DNA from: Thermoanaerobaculum sp. | GTDB taxonomy: Bacteria; Acidobacteriota; Thermoanaerobaculia; Multivoradales; UBA5704 | Reading direction: 5' to 3' | Assembly: GCA_021154885.1 (NCBI GenBank) | Contig: JAJKHS010000144.1 | Span: 124,001 to 188,000, forward strand | DNA: 64,000 nucleotides | Part shown: positions 44,056-53,518 of the stretch, one piece after another | Position numbering within the stretch: position 1 is the stretch's first letter | Layout: every line of letters starts with the position of its first letter | Translations under genes and position numbers: made by a program | The notes under the pieces: model-generated | What the model was told of the DNA's origin: nothing | What the model saw: only the letters and a program-made list of their open reading frames with translations | Databases searched by the model: none

Positions 44056-45234
44056 ATGACCGACACCGCCGTGGCCCCCACCCCTCAGGCCGATCTGGAC
44101 GAGGCCCGCTGGCTGCTGCCCGTCTACGCGCACACCCCGGTCGAGCCGGTCTGGGGCGAGGGGGTCACCGTCCACACCCGCGACGGCCGTGCGCTGCTCG
44201 ACTTCTACGGCGGCCACGCCGTGGCCCTGCTGGGCTATCGGCATCCACGGCTGCTGGCGGCCCTGGGCGGCCAGGCGGAGGAGCTCTTCTTCCAGAGCAA
44301 CTCGGTGCCCCTGGCCGTGCGCGCCCGCGCGGCCGAGCGGCTGGTGCGCTTCGGCCCGGCGGGGCTCTCCCGGGCCTTCCTCGTCAACAGCGGCGCCGAA
44401 GCGAACGAGAACGCCTTGCGCCTTGCCTTCCGGCACACCCATCGCAGCCGGGTCATCGCGCTGGAAGGGTCGTTCCACGGCCGCACCGCCGGCGCGGCGG
44501 CCGTCACCTGGAAGTCGCAGGGCTGGTACGGCTTTCCCCGCACTCCCTTCGATGTCACCTTCGCGCCCCGCAAGGATTTGCAGGCCCTCCGCGCCGCCCT
44601 GGGTCCGGACGTGGCCGCCGTCATCGTCGAACCCGTCCAGGGCATGGCTGGCGCGATCGATCTGGGAGCGGAGTACCTCGCCGCCGCGCGGGAGCTCACC
44701 CGCGAGGCGGGGGCGCTGCTGATCTTCGACGAGGTGCAGTGCGGCATGGGGCGGACCGGTCATCCGTTCGCGGCTCAGGCCTACGGCGTGACGCCGGACC
44801 TCCTCACGACGGCCAAAGGGATCGCCGGCGGCTTCCCCGCCGGCGCCCTGTTGGTGACCGATGAGGTGGGGCAAGGGCTCAAAACGGGCGACCTGGGGAC
44901 CACCTTCGGCGGCGGTCCCCTGGCCTGCGCTCTGATCGAGGCCGTGATCGACGCCATTGAGGAAGACGGTCTCCTCCCCCGCGTGCGGCAGCTCTCCCGG
45001 CTCATCCGCGAGACCTGCCAGGTGGGGCCGGTGGCAGGTATCCAGGGCGAGGGTTTCCTCCTTGGCCTGCGGACCACACGGCCGGCGCGGGCGATCGTCG
45101 ACGAGCTGCTGACCAAGGGGATCCTGGCGGGGACGAGCGGCGATCCCAACGTCGTCCGTCTCCTGCCCCCGTTGGTGCTGGAGGAGGCCCACGTCGCGGC
45201 ACTGGCCCGGGCGCTCTCCGAGGTCCGGCCTTGA
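44056..45234 (+). CDS. argD: N-acylornithine aminotransferase
   Basis: 392 residues of class III PLP aminotransferases; converts N-acylglutamate semialdehyde to N-acylornithine. VNSGAEANENALRLAFRHT, GSFHGRTAGA, LIFDEVQCGMGRTG with the PLP-contacting Asp, and the Schiff-base Lys in TTAKGIAGGFP are all present. ATG 44056 has GGAG six nt upstream, better placed than ATG 44050 or TTG 44041. Overlaps argF' by 4 bp. Confidence 0.9.
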   Translation: MTDTAVAPTPQADLDEARWLLPVYAHTPVEPVWGEGVTVHTRDGRALLDFYGGHAVALLGYRHPRLLAALGGQAEELFFQSNSVPLAVRARAAERLVRFGPAGLSRAFLVNSGAEANENALRLAFRHTHRSRVIALEGSFHGRTAGAAAVTWKSQGWYGFPRTPFDVTFAPRKDLQALRAALGPDVAAVIVEPVQGMAGAIDLGAEYLAAARELTREAGALLIFDEVQCGMGRTGHPFAAQAYGVTPDLLTTAKGIAGGFPAGALLVTDEVGQGLKTGDLGTTFGGGPLACALIEAVIDAIEEDGLLPRVRQLSRLIRETCQVGPVAGIQGEGFLLGLRTTRPARAIVDELLTKGILAGTSGDPNVVRLLPPLVLEEAHVAALARALSEVRP

Positions 45235-46247
45235 AGAGCTTCCTCGATCTCGCGGCTTTGGGCCCGGAGGAGGTGGCGGACCTCCTCTCCCTGGCCGTGC
45301 GCCTGGAGCGATCCCCGGAGCCGGAGGCCCTGAAGGGGAAGATCCTCGCGCTCCTCTTCTTCAACCCGTCGTTGCGCACTCTCGCCTCGTTCCAGGCGGG
45401 GATGGCACGGCTGGGGGGGAGCGCGTTCGTCATCTCCCCGGGGCAGGGGACGTGGATCCTGGAGACCCGGGACGGCGTGGTGATGGACGGCACCGCTGCC
45501 GAGCACGTGCGTGAGGCCATCCCCGTGCTGGCGTCCTACGCCGACGCCCTGGGGATCCGCTCCTTCGCCGGCGGCGCGGACCTGGCGGCGGACCTCGCGG
45601 ACTCGACCTTCCTGAGCATGGCCAAGGTCTGCCCCGTGCCGCTGATCAACCTGGAGTCGGCCGTCGATCACCCCTGCCAGGCCCTGGGGGATTGGAAGAC
45701 GATGGACGATCTCGGCGTCCCGGCTCGGGGCGGCCGGTTCGTCCTCTCCTGGGCGTGGCACCCGAAGCCGCTCCCTCTCGCGGTGCCGGCGGCGGTCGTC
45801 CACATGGCGGCGCAGCGGGGGATGGACGTCACCCTGCTCCGCCCCGAGGGGTTCGGCCTACCGGAGCCGATCCTGGCGCGAGCCCGGCGGGCGGCGGAGA
45901 CCTCCGGCGGCTCGCTACGGGAGACGGCGGACCGCCGCGAGGCCCTGGAAGGGGCGCACGTGATCTACGCCAAGTCGTGGGCCTCGCCCGTTCACTACGG
46001 CAATGCCGAAGCCGAGGCGGCCTTCCGGGCCAGCCTGCGGGACTGGTGCGTGGGCGAGGACTGGTTCGCCACCACGGCGCCGGACTGCCGCTTCATGCAC
46101 TGCCTGCCGGTGCGGCGCAACGTCGTGGTGAAGGATGCGGTGCTCGATGGACCGCGCAGCGTCGTGGTCCACGAGGCGCGCAACCGCATGTGGGCCCAGA
46201 TGGCGGTGCTCCACCGCCTGCTCCGGAAGCAAGGAGAAGAACGATGA
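45231..46247 (+). CDS. argF': N-acylornithine carbamoyltransferase, succinyl type suspected
   Basis: 338 residues, TTG start at 45231 overlapping argD. Motifs are of the acylornithine group, not ornithine carbamoyltransferase: FFNPSLRT, HPCQALGD, WAWHPKPLPLAVP and HCLPVRRN. In the acyl-specificity loop (VMDGTAAEHVREAIPV) the residue aligned from memory with Glu92 of the Xanthomonas acetyl enzyme and Pro90 of the Bacteroides succinyl enzyme is Ala. Loss of that Glu favours succinylornithine, and other segments (EAIPV, PLPxAVP) also resemble the succinyl type. Confidence 0.8.
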   Translation: MKSFLDLAALGPEEVADLLSLAVRLERSPEPEALKGKILALLFFNPSLRTLASFQAGMARLGGSAFVISPGQGTWILETRDGVVMDGTAAEHVREAIPVLASYADALGIRSFAGGADLAADLADSTFLSMAKVCPVPLINLESAVDHPCQALGDWKTMDDLGVPARGGRFVLSWAWHPKPLPLAVPAAVVHMAAQRGMDVTLLRPEGFGLPEPILARARRAAETSGGSLRETADRREALEGAHVIYAKSWASPVHYGNAEAEAAFRASLRDWCVGEDWFATTAPDCRFMHCLPVRRNVVVKDAVLDGPRSVVVHEARNRMWAQMAVLHRLLRKQGEER

Positions 46248-47203
46248 AAGACGTCGGTCAGCGGACGGCCGAAGCCACGGCCCTGAAGCACGCGGTGCCG
46301 TACATCCGGATCTTCAAGGGCAAGACCTTCGTCCTCAAGGCCGGGGGTGGAGCCCTGGAGCGCGAGGCCACCGCCCGCGCCCTGGTCGAGCAGGTGGACG
46401 TGCTCCACCAAGTGGGCATCCGCGTCGTCCTGGTGCACGGCGGCGGCACCCAGTCCACCGGCCTGGCCCAGGCCCTGGGCGCCGAGGCCCGCTTCGTCGA
46501 GGGGCGGCGGGTGACGGACGAGAAGGCCCTGGAGGTGGCTGCCATGGTGCTCAACGGCGCGGTCAACACCCAGCTCCTCGCCGTCTGCCGCCGGCTGGGG
46601 CTGCCGGCCGTGGGGGTCTCGGGCGTGGACGCCGGGCTCATCCAGGCCAGGAAGCGCCCACCGGTGCGGGTGGGGGACGAGCTGGTGGATTACGGCTTCG
46701 TGGGCGACGTCGCCGCCGTCGATCCCAAAGTCCTGATCTCGCTCCTGGACGCGGGCTACGTGCCGGTGGTGAGCCCGCTCTCAGCCGCGGACGACGGTAC
46801 GCTGCTCAACATCAACGCCGACACGGTGGCCTCGGCCCTGGCCGTGGCCTTGAAGGCCGAGAAGCTCCTCTTCCTCACCGGGGCGGCGGGCATCCTGGAG
46901 CGGCCTGACGACCCCGGCTCCCTGGTCTCCTACACCGACCTCGCCGGCTTGCGCAGGTTGCGGGACGAGGGCGGACTGGTGAAGGGGATGCTGCCCAAGA
47001 CCTCGGCCATCGAGGCGGCCATCCACGGCGGTGTGCGGCGCGTGCACATCCTCTCCCACGACCTGCCGGACGGCCTGCTGGCCGAGGTGTTCACTAACGA
47101 GGGGGTGGGAACCCTGGTGGTCGAGGACGTCGATGCCCTCTCCCCGGCGGAGCAGGCGGCGGGGCACCCGGTTGCACCCGCGTTCGCAGGCGGAGCTTCC
47201 TGA
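46244..47203 (+). CDS. argB: N-acylglutamate kinase
   Basis: 319 residues of the amino-acid kinase family; phosphorylates N-acylglutamate. FVLKAGGGALE is the phosphate loop, VVLVHGGGTQSTGLAQ the second glycine loop, with NINADTVASALAVALKAEKLLFLT and LVKGMLPKTSAIEAAIHGGV binding nucleotide. There is no C-terminal GNAT domain, so it is not a bifunctional synthase/kinase. Overlaps argF' by 4 bp. Confidence 0.9.
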   Translation: MKDVGQRTAEATALKHAVPYIRIFKGKTFVLKAGGGALEREATARALVEQVDVLHQVGIRVVLVHGGGTQSTGLAQALGAEARFVEGRRVTDEKALEVAAMVLNGAVNTQLLAVCRRLGLPAVGVSGVDAGLIQARKRPPVRVGDELVDYGFVGDVAAVDPKVLISLLDAGYVPVVSPLSAADDGTLLNINADTVASALAVALKAEKLLFLTGAAGILERPDDPGSLVSYTDLAGLRRLRDEGGLVKGMLPKTSAIEAAIHGGVRRVHILSHDLPDGLLAEVFTNEGVGTLVVEDVDALSPAEQAAGHPVAPAFAGGAS

Positions 47204-47204
47204 G

Positions 47205-48293
47205 ATGCTCCCCGAGCGCGAGATCCTCGCCCTGCACCGGGCCATCACGGCCATCCGCTCGGTCTCCGGCGAGGAGGCCGGACTGGCCGATTTCCTGGCC
47301 GACCTGCTGGGGCGCAACGGCATCGCCGCGGCGCGGATCGGCAACAGCCTCCTCGCCACCCTCGGCCGCGGCCCCCTGCTGCTCCTGGACACCCACCTGG
47401 ATACCGTGCCGCCGGCCCCCGGCTGGACGCGGGAGCCCTGGGACGTGCAGTCCGTCGACGGCCGGGTTTACGGCCTGGGCGCCAACGACGCCAAGGCCGC
47501 GGTGACGGCGATGACGGTCGCCTTCCTCGCCTTCCGCGAGGCGGACCTGCCGTTCACCCTGGCCCTGGCCCTGGTGGAGGGGGAGGAGACGCGGGGCACC
47601 GGCACCGAGGCCGTGCTCGCCGAGCTGGCCCGCCGCGGCACGCCCCCGCACGCCGCCATGGTGGGGGAGCCCACGGGGCTCGACGTCGCGGTGGCCCAGA
47701 AGGGGCTCATGGTCCTGGAGCTGATCACCCACGGCGACGCCTGCCACGCCGCCCACGCCACCGCCCTGGGAGCCAAGAACGCCGCCCGCCGCCTGGCCCA
47801 CGACCTCGTGGCCCTGGAGCGGGTGGACTTCGGCCCGCCCCACCCCCGGCTCGGCTCCATCACCCTGGAGCCCACGCAGCTCCGGGCCGGCACGGCCCGC
47901 AACGTGGTGCCGGGGGAGGCCGTGGCGCTGCTCGACGTCCGCACCACCCCGGCCCTCGGCCGCCGGGAGGTGGTGGAACGGATCGAGCGGGCGGTCATGG
48001 GCGAGGTGCGGGTGCTCTCCGATCGCCTGCTGCCGCGGGAGACCGCCGAGAGCGAGCCGCTGGTGGCTGCCGCCCTCCGCGCTCGCCCCGAGGCGCGACT
48101 CTTCGGCTCGGCCACCCTCTCGGACCTGGTCTTCATGGCGGGCATTCCCGCCCTCAAGTGCGGCCCGGGACAGACGGAACGCTCCCACACGCCGGACGAA
48201 TTCGTCCTGGAGAGTGAGATTCTGGAGGGCGCCCGCTTCTATACTCGGTTCGTGCGGGCCTATGCCGAGATGCGGGAAGAGGAGGCGGCGTGA
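47205..48293 (+). CDS. argE': N-acylcitrulline deacylase, M20 family
   Basis: 362 residues. M20 metallohydrolase with zinc ligands in LLDTHLDTVPP, GANDAKAAV, the EE pair in VEGEETRGTGTEA, and the terminal His in RSHTPDEFV. In pathways with an acylornithine carbamoyltransferase this enzyme removes the acyl group from acylcitrulline to give citrulline for ArgG; it could also act on acylornithine. One base separates it from argB. Confidence 0.85.
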   Translation: MLPEREILALHRAITAIRSVSGEEAGLADFLADLLGRNGIAAARIGNSLLATLGRGPLLLLDTHLDTVPPAPGWTREPWDVQSVDGRVYGLGANDAKAAVTAMTVAFLAFREADLPFTLALALVEGEETRGTGTEAVLAELARRGTPPHAAMVGEPTGLDVAVAQKGLMVLELITHGDACHAAHATALGAKNAARRLAHDLVALERVDFGPPHPRLGSITLEPTQLRAGTARNVVPGEAVALLDVRTTPALGRREVVERIERAVMGEVRVLSDRLLPRETAESEPLVAAALRARPEARLFGSATLSDLVFMAGIPALKCGPGQTERSHTPDEFVLESEILEGARFYTRFVRAYAEMREEEAA

Positions 48294-49474
48294 GCCGTCT
48301 TTGGGACAAGGGCGAGCCCCTCGACGGCCGCGTCCTGCGCTACACCGCGGGCGAGGACCACCGCCTCGACGCTCGCCTCGTCCCCTACGACGTCCGCGCC
48401 TCAATCGCCCACGCCGAGATGCTCCACGAGGTCGGGCTCCTGGCGGCGGGAGACCTGGCGGCCATCCGCTCAGGGCTGGAGGAGCTGGAGGAGGAGCACG
48501 CCGAGGGCGTCTGGGAGATCGCGCTGGAGGATGAGGACGTCCACACCGCTCTGGAGATCCGCCTGACGGCGCGGATCGGCGAAGCCGGCGCCCGCGTCCA
48601 CCTCGGCCGCTCGCGCAACGACCAGATTTTGGCCGCCCTCCGCCTGTACCTGCGGGATGCCGTCGCGGCTCTGGCGACCGGAACCCAGGAGGTGGCAGCC
48701 GCTCTGGACGGGCTTGGAGAACGGGAGTCCGGGACGGTCCTCCCCGGCTACACCCACCTTCAGCAGGCGATGCCCAGCTCCGTCCTCCTTTGGGCTTCGG
48801 GCTTCGCCGCCGAGCTGCGGGACGACGCCCTGGGCATCGAGGCCTGCTCGCGTCGCATCGAGAAGAACCCCCTCGGCTCCGCGGCGGGCTACGGCGTTCC
48901 CCGCTTGCCGCTGGATCGGGAGACGACCCGCCGCAAGCTGGGCTTCGCCGAGGTCCAGGAGCCGGTGACCGCCGTCCAGCTCTCGCGCGGCAAGGCGGAG
49001 GGCCAGGTCCTCTTCGAATTGACCCTGCTGATGCAGGACCTGGGGCGCCTCGCCGCGGACCTCGTCCTCTTCGCCACCGCCGAATTCGCCTTCGTGAGCC
49101 TCCCGTCCTCCATGACGACCGGCTCCTCGATCATGCCCCAGAAGCGGAATCCGGATGTTCTCGAGCTGGTCCGCGGTCGGACTGCCACGGCTCAAGGCTG
49201 CCTCTTCGAGGCGCTGAGCATCACCGCCAAGCTCCCCTCGGGCTATCACCGGGACCTCCAGCTTCTCAAAGCCCCCCTTTTCCGGGGGATCGACCTCGCC
49301 ACGGAGACCCTCGCCATCCTCACCGCCGCCCTCCCCGAGCTGCGCTTCCACCCCGAGCGGATCCGCCTGGAGCCCGGTGTCTACGCCGCCGAGGAGGCGT
49401 ACCGGCTGGTGTTGGAGGAGAGGATTCCATTCCGGGAGGCGTACCGGCGGGTGGGGAAGAAATTCAAGGAGTAG
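48290..49474 (+). CDS. argH: Argininosuccinate lyase
   Basis: 394 residues, somewhat short of the usual 450-460. Releases arginine and fumarate. Family motifs: [35 protein letters not shown] and the catalytic Ser loop [18 protein letters not shown] start overlaps argE' by 4 bp. Last gene of the arginine operon; the reduced length reflects a shorter C-terminus. Confidence 0.95.
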   Translation: MSRLWDKGEPLDGRVLRYTAGEDHRLDARLVPYDVRASIAHAEMLHEVGLLAAGDLAAIRSGLEELEEEHAEGVWEIALEDEDVHTALEIRLTARIGEAGARVHLGRSRNDQILAALRLYLRDAVAALATGTQEVAAALDGLGERESGTVLPGYTHLQQAMPSSVLLWASGFAAELRDDALGIEACSRRIEKNPLGSAAGYGVPRLPLDRETTRRKLGFAEVQEPVTAVQLSRGKAEGQVLFELTLLMQDLGRLAADLVLFATAEFAFVSLPSSMTTGSSIMPQKRNPDVLELVRGRTATAQGCLFEALSITAKLPSGYHRDLQLLKAPLFRGIDLATETLAILTAALPELRFHPERIRLEPGVYAAEEAYRLVLEERIPFREAYRRVGKKFKE

Positions 49475-49538
49475 AGCCGCAGCGGCTCCTCCGGCGGGCG
49501 GCCTGCGACGGAGGCTGAACCGGCATAGAATCGGTTCC

Positions 49539-51137
49539 ATGCTCGCCGACCTGGGGTTGGCCGAAGCCGATCGCCGCCGTCGTGCCCAGGCCCTGGATGC
49601 CTTGTTGCCCACGCTGGCCGAGGCGCTGGACGTGCGCGAGGTCTTTCAGCGGGTCTCCGCTCTGGCGCGGGAAGTCATCCCCTTCGATCTCCTGGAGCTG
49701 GGCATCCTCAACGAGGACCGGACTCACGCCCGGGTCTACGCCGCTTCGGATGGCTGTGAGACGACCGAGCCGGAGTTCCGCCTCCCTGAAGTCATTCGCA
49801 GCTCGGTGATGGAAGACTTCACCATCGCCAGCTATGCCGAGATCGACGCCGCCACGGGCCGCGCCCGGATCATCCTCCACTCCGCGGAGTCTCCCGAGGA
49901 GAAGCAGGTGGAGCTGGTGCTGCCGCTGGAGCGTATTCAGAAGCACCTTGCCCTCGGCATCCGCTCCCTCCTGCGCGTGCCGGTCCGCCTCAAGGGGGAG
50001 ACCATCGGCGCGTTGCTCTTCTTCTCCCGCGAGCTGCGGCGCTTCACTGCCGTGGAGGCCGACTCGGCCCGCCGGATCGCCGACCACATCGCCTTGGCCC
50101 TGGCTCACCAGCGCCTGGCCGAGGAGCAGCGCCGCGCCGCCCATCTTGAGGAGCGTGTGGTGGCTCTCACTCGGGAGCTGGAGATCAAGGGTGGGAGCCA
50201 TCAGCCGGTCGGCGTGTCGAAGCCGTGGAAAGAGACCCTGGCACTCGCCGGCAAGGTCGCGGGCACGGAGACGACGGTGCTCCTGACCGGTGAATCGGGC
50301 ACAGGCAAAGAGGTCGTGGCCCGCTTTCTCCACCGCGCCTCCCGCCGCGCTCCGGGTCCGTTCGTGGCCCTCAACTGTGCCGCGCTGCCGGAGCAGCTTC
50401 TGGAGTCCGAGCTGTTCGGCTCCGAAAAGGGGGCGTTCACCGGCGCGGTGGCCACCCGTCCGGGGCGGATCGAGCAGGCGGCCAGTGGCGTCCTCTTCCT
50501 CGACGAGGTGGGGGAGATGAGCCGCACCGTCCAGGCCAAGTTCCTCCGCGTCCTCCAGGAACGGGAGTTTCAGCGCCTGGGCGGCAGCCGCGTCCTCAAG
50601 GCCGACGTGCGGGTCATCGCCGCCACCAACCGCGACCTCGCCGCGGCCCTGGCCCGGGGGGATTTCCGGGAGGACCTCTACTACCGGCTCCACGTCTTCG
50701 AGATCCGCCTGCCGCCGCTGCGCGAGCGGCCGGAGGACATTCCGGCCCTGCTCGAGCTCTTCCTCCAGGAGATCGGCGAGCAGGTGGGGCGACCGGCCGC
50801 CGGCGTCTCCCGGGAGGCCCGTGACAAGCTCCTCGCCTACGCCTGGCCGGGCAACGTCCGTGAGCTGCGCAACGCCGTCGAGCGCGCCGTCATCCTCTCC
50901 GAGGGCGGGCTCATCACCAGTAATCACCTCCCCATGTCGCTGGGGCGGGCGCCCGTCGCCGCCGCCGCTCCGGCGGCTGGAGAGATCCCTTCCGGCGGCA
51001 TCGACCTCGAAGCGATCGAGCGCTCCTGGGTCGAGCAGGCCCTCAAGCAGGCCGGCCACAACAAGTCGAAGGCCGCCCGCCTCCTCGGGCTGACCCGGGC
51101 GCAGCTCTACAGCCGGATCGAGAAGTACGGGCTGTAA
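49539..51137 (+). CDS. Sigma-54-dependent transcriptional activator with GAF domain
   Basis: 532 residues. Residues of about 15-180 resemble a GAF sensor ([46 protein letters not shown]). The central AAA+ domain has Walker A GESGTGKE near residue 250, the sigma-54 contact loop GAFTGA near 300 and Walker [12 protein letters not shown]. The C-terminus is a Fis-type helix-turn-helix ([21 protein letters not shown]). TAGAAT ends seven nt before the ATG, so it is probably leaderless. An inverted repeat and a -24/-12 candidate follow directly, making the downstream exporter operon the likely target. Confidence 0.9.
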   Translation: MLADLGLAEADRRRRAQALDALLPTLAEALDVREVFQRVSALAREVIPFDLLELGILNEDRTHARVYAASDGCETTEPEFRLPEVIRSSVMEDFTIASYAEIDAATGRARIILHSAESPEEKQVELVLPLERIQKHLALGIRSLLRVPVRLKGETIGALLFFSRELRRFTAVEADSARRIADHIALALAHQRLAEEQRRAAHLEERVVALTRELEIKGGSHQPVGVSKPWKETLALAGKVAGTETTVLLTGESGTGKEVVARFLHRASRRAPGPFVALNCAALPEQLLESELFGSEKGAFTGAVATRPGRIEQAASGVLFLDEVGEMSRTVQAKFLRVLQEREFQRLGGSRVLKADVRVIAATNRDLAAALARGDFREDLYYRLHVFEIRLPPLRERPEDIPALLELFLQEIGEQVGRPAAGVSREARDKLLAYAWPGNVRELRNAVERAVILSEGGLITSNHLPMSLGRAPVAAAAPAAGEIPSGGIDLEAIERSWVEQALKQAGHNKSKAARLLGLTRAQLYSRIEKYGL

Positions 51138-51138
51138 C

Positions 51139-51154
51139 TGTCGATAAATCGACA
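51139..51154. promoter_or_regulatory. Putative enhancer site TGTCGAT-AA-ATCGACA
   Basis: A perfect 7-bp inverted repeat immediately after the activator stop codon, about 100 bp upstream of the -24 element at 51252. That is the usual distance and symmetry for an activator binding site of a sigma-54 promoter. Confidence 0.6.
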
Positions 51155-51251
51155 CCCTGTAGATTTCCCCGCAAAGCGCCGCACGCTACGGAGCTGCGCC
51201 CAAATCCCTGAACCCCTAATTTTTCAGCAGCTTGCCGCCCCTCTCCGCCGC

Positions 51252-51267
51252 TGGCACGGTCTGTGGA
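51252..51267 (+). promoter_or_regulatory. Candidate sigma-54 (-24/-12) promoter
   Basis: TGGCAC-GGTCT-GTGGA matches TGGCAC-N5-TTGCA at nine of eleven positions, with the -24 block perfect. The -12 GC reads GG, a mismatch at a usually strict position, so it may be weak. Start would be near 51278, ahead of the GGAGGTG ribosome binding site of the gene at 51295. Confidence 0.5.
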
Positions 51268-51294
51268 CTCCACGACCACCGGAGGTGAAGCCCC

Positions 51295-51543
51295 ATGTCG
51301 CAGAAGAGCGTGGAAGCCCTGCTCGGCAAACTGGTGACGGACGAGGAGCTGCGACAACGGTTCCGGCGCGATCCGGCGGACGTCCTCCAGTCGTTCCGAC
51401 AGACGGGGTGGGATCTGTCGACCGTGGAGGCCGAGGCGATCCGCTCGCTCGATCCGGCGGCTTTGGAGCGGTTGGCCGACGCGCTCGATCCACGGCTGCA
51501 GAAGGCTTCTCTCCACGAGTCTCCCAGGAGGTCCAGACCATGA
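51295..51543 (+). CDS. Os1348/NHLP-like small protein
   Basis: 82 residues: SVEALLGKLVTDEELRQRFRRDPADVLQSFR followed by WDLSTVEAEAIRSLDPAALERLADALDPRL. The helical pattern, with DEEFR-like and LDPAALERxAxALDPRLQ elements, matches my memory of Os1348-family members of the NHLP clan, which includes leader regions of ribosomal peptide precursors. No double-glycine cleavage site or evident core peptide follows. It is the first gene of the predicted sigma-54 operon, overlaps hlyD by 4 bp, and may be a substrate, a chaperone or a regulator of the exporter. Confidence 0.6.
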   Translation: MSQKSVEALLGKLVTDEELRQRFRRDPADVLQSFRQTGWDLSTVEAEAIRSLDPAALERLADALDPRLQKASLHESPRRSRP

Positions 51544-52532
51544 CCCGCACCACTCTGCTCACTGCCGCACTGGCCGTGATGGTGGTCCCAGTCGCGTGCC
51601 GCAGTGATGCGAAGGACCCCAACCTCCTCACGGCCTCAGGCCATGTGGAGGCCACCGACGTCCGCATCTCCACCAAGGTCGCCGGCCGGCTGCAGGACTT
51701 TGGTCTGCAGGAGGGGGATGCGGTGAAGAGCGGACAGGTGCTGGCCCGCATCGATACGACGGACGTCGCTCTGACCCTGGAGCAGGCCCGCGCCGAGCGG
51801 CAGCAGTCCGCGGCGGACCTCCAGCTCCGGCGTGCCGGCTCGCGCCAGGAGGACATTGCCGCCGGCGCCGCCCAGGTGGCCCAGGCCGAAGCCGAGCTCG
51901 ACGGCGCCCAGAAGGACCTCGACCGCATGCAGGGGCTCCTCGACCGCGGCTCGGGCACGCCCAAGTCCCGCGACGACGCCCGCACCCGGCGCGACATGGC
52001 CGCCGCACGCCTCAAGGCGGCGCGGGAGACCCTGGCTCGCCTGAAGAACGGCAGCCGGCCGGAGGAGATCGAGTCCGCCCGCGCCCGCGTCGGAGTCTCC
52101 GACGCCCGCATCGCCCAGCTCGACCAGCAGATCCGGGACGCCACCGTCGTCAGCCCCACCCAGGGCGTGGTGACGGAGAAGATCGCCCAGGCCGGCGAGC
52201 TCCTCCAGGCGGGTTCCCCCCTGTGTGTGATCACGGATCTGGCCGACGCCTGGCTCACCGTCTACGTGGGCGAGCCGGACCTCGGCCGCATCCGCATCGG
52301 CCAGGAGGCGGACGTGGTCACCGACGACGGCCAGCGCCGCAAGGGGCGGATCACCTTCGTGGCCGCGCAGGCGGAGTTCACCCCCAAGAACGTGCAGACC
52401 CGCGACGAGCGCGTGAAGCTCGTCTACAAGGTCAAGGTCGGCCTCGACAATAAAGATGGCCTGTTCAAGCCCGGCATGCCCGCCGAGGCCCGGTTTCACG
52501 TGGCAAGCCCCGCCGGAAAGGCTCAGCGATGA
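51540..52532 (+). CDS. HlyD/YbhG-type periplasmic adaptor
   Basis: 330 residues with an N-terminal export signal ending VVPVACRSD, probably a lipoprotein. Lipoyl-like halves (VSTKVAGRLQ-like VRISTKVAGRLQDFGLQEGD; VVSPTQGVVTEKIAQAGELL) flank a long coiled coil (residues of about 75-185), followed by a beta-barrel. It bridges the inner-membrane ABC complex and TolC. Overlaps both neighbours by 4 bp. Confidence 0.85.
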   Translation: MTRTTLLTAALAVMVVPVACRSDAKDPNLLTASGHVEATDVRISTKVAGRLQDFGLQEGDAVKSGQVLARIDTTDVALTLEQARAERQQSAADLQLRRAGSRQEDIAAGAAQVAQAEAELDGAQKDLDRMQGLLDRGSGTPKSRDDARTRRDMAAARLKAARETLARLKNGSRPEEIESARARVGVSDARIAQLDQQIRDATVVSPTQGVVTEKIAQAGELLQAGSPLCVITDLADAWLTVYVGEPDLGRIRIGQEADVVTDDGQRRKGRITFVAAQAEFTPKNVQTRDERVKLVYKVKVGLDNKDGLFKPGMPAEARFHVASPAGKAQR

Positions 52533-53518
52533 CCGCCCCGGCTGCATTGCCGGAGTCGGACGGATCAGTCGGATCGGACGGATCGGTCGAATCGATGGTG
52601 GACGTCCAGGGGATGACCCGCCGCTACGGCGCGATCGTGGCCGCCGAGGACGTGACGTTCGACGTCCGCCGGGGCGAGATGTTCGGCCTCATCGGGCCGG
52701 ACGGCGCCGGCAAGACGACGACGCTGCGGGTGGTCCTCGGACTGCTGGCCCCCAACGCCGGCACGGTCCGCACCTGCGGCCTGGAGCCGGTGAAGCAGGG
52801 GTCCCTGCTGTCGCGGAAGATCGGCTACCTCTCCCAGCGCTTCTCCCTCTACGGCGACCTGACGGTGGACGAGAACATCGCCTTCTTCGCCTCCATCCAC
52901 GGGGTGAAGGGGTGGAAACCGCGCCGCGACGAGTTGCTCGACCTGCTGCGCATGACCCCGTTCCGCGGCCGGCTGGCGGACCGCCTGTCGGGCGGCATGA
53001 AGCAGAAGCTGGCCCTGGCCTGCACCCTGATCCATACGCCGGAGCTGCTGGTGCTGGACGAGCCCACGACCGGCGTCGATCCCGTCTCCCGCCGCGACTT
53101 CTGGAAGATCCTCGCCCATCTCCAGCGGGACGGGCTGACGCTGCTCGCCACCACCCCCTACCTGGACGAAGCCGAGCGCTGCCAGCGCATCGCCCTCATG
53201 GACCGCGGCCGGCTGCTGACGGTGGACGCCCCGGCCCATCTCAAGCAGGAGTCCGGGGAGACGATCGTCGAGATCCTGGCCCGGCCCAAGCGCGAGGCCT
53301 CGGAGCGCCTGCGGGAGCGCCCCGAGGTGGCCGACGTCCAGTCCTTCGGCGAGCGGCTGCACGCCACGCTCAAAGGGGTCGACTCGGCTGGCGCCGAGGC
53401 CGCGGCTTCGCGCCTCGCGGCCGATCTCGCGGCCCACGGCATCGAGGTCGAGTCCGTCCGCCCGGTGCTGCCGACGCTGGAAGACGTCTTCATCGCGCGC
53501 ATCGAGGGGGCTTTATGA
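52529..53518 (+). CDS. ABC transporter ATPase (YbhF-like, first half)
   Basis: 329 residues. Walker A GPDGAGKTT, signature RLSGGMKQKLALACTL, Walker B LLVLDEPTTGVDP. The first 20 residues contain a short DGSVGSDGSVES repeat encoded by 9-bp units. In E. coli YbhF two such ATPases are fused; here they are separate genes flanking tolC. Confidence 0.85.
   Translation: MTAPAALPESDGSVGSDGSVESMVDVQGMTRRYGAIVAAEDVTFDVRRGEMFGLIGPDGAGKTTTLRVVLGLLAPNAGTVRTCGLEPVKQGSLLSRKIGYLSQRFSLYGDLTVDENIAFFASIHGVKGWKPRRDELLDLLRMTPFRGRLADRLSGGMKQKLALACTLIHTPELLVLDEPTTGVDPVSRRDFWKILAHLQRDGLTLLATTPYLDEAERCQRIALMDRGRLLTVDAPAHLKQESGETIVEILARPKREASERLRERPEVADVQSFGERLHATLKGVDSAGAEAAASRLAADLAAHGIEVESVRPVLPTLEDVFIARIEGAL

Noticed and set aside
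46244-47203. ArgB as a bifunctional N-acetylglutamate synthase/kinase
   Set aside because: Only the kinase domain is present; the residues after the last kinase motif are too few for a GNAT domain.
47094-48404. Minus-strand open frame of 436 codons opposite argE' and argH
   Set aside because: Low-complexity His/Arg/Glu/Gly composition typical of antisense to high-GC genes; the plus strand holds catalytic M20 and lyase motifs.
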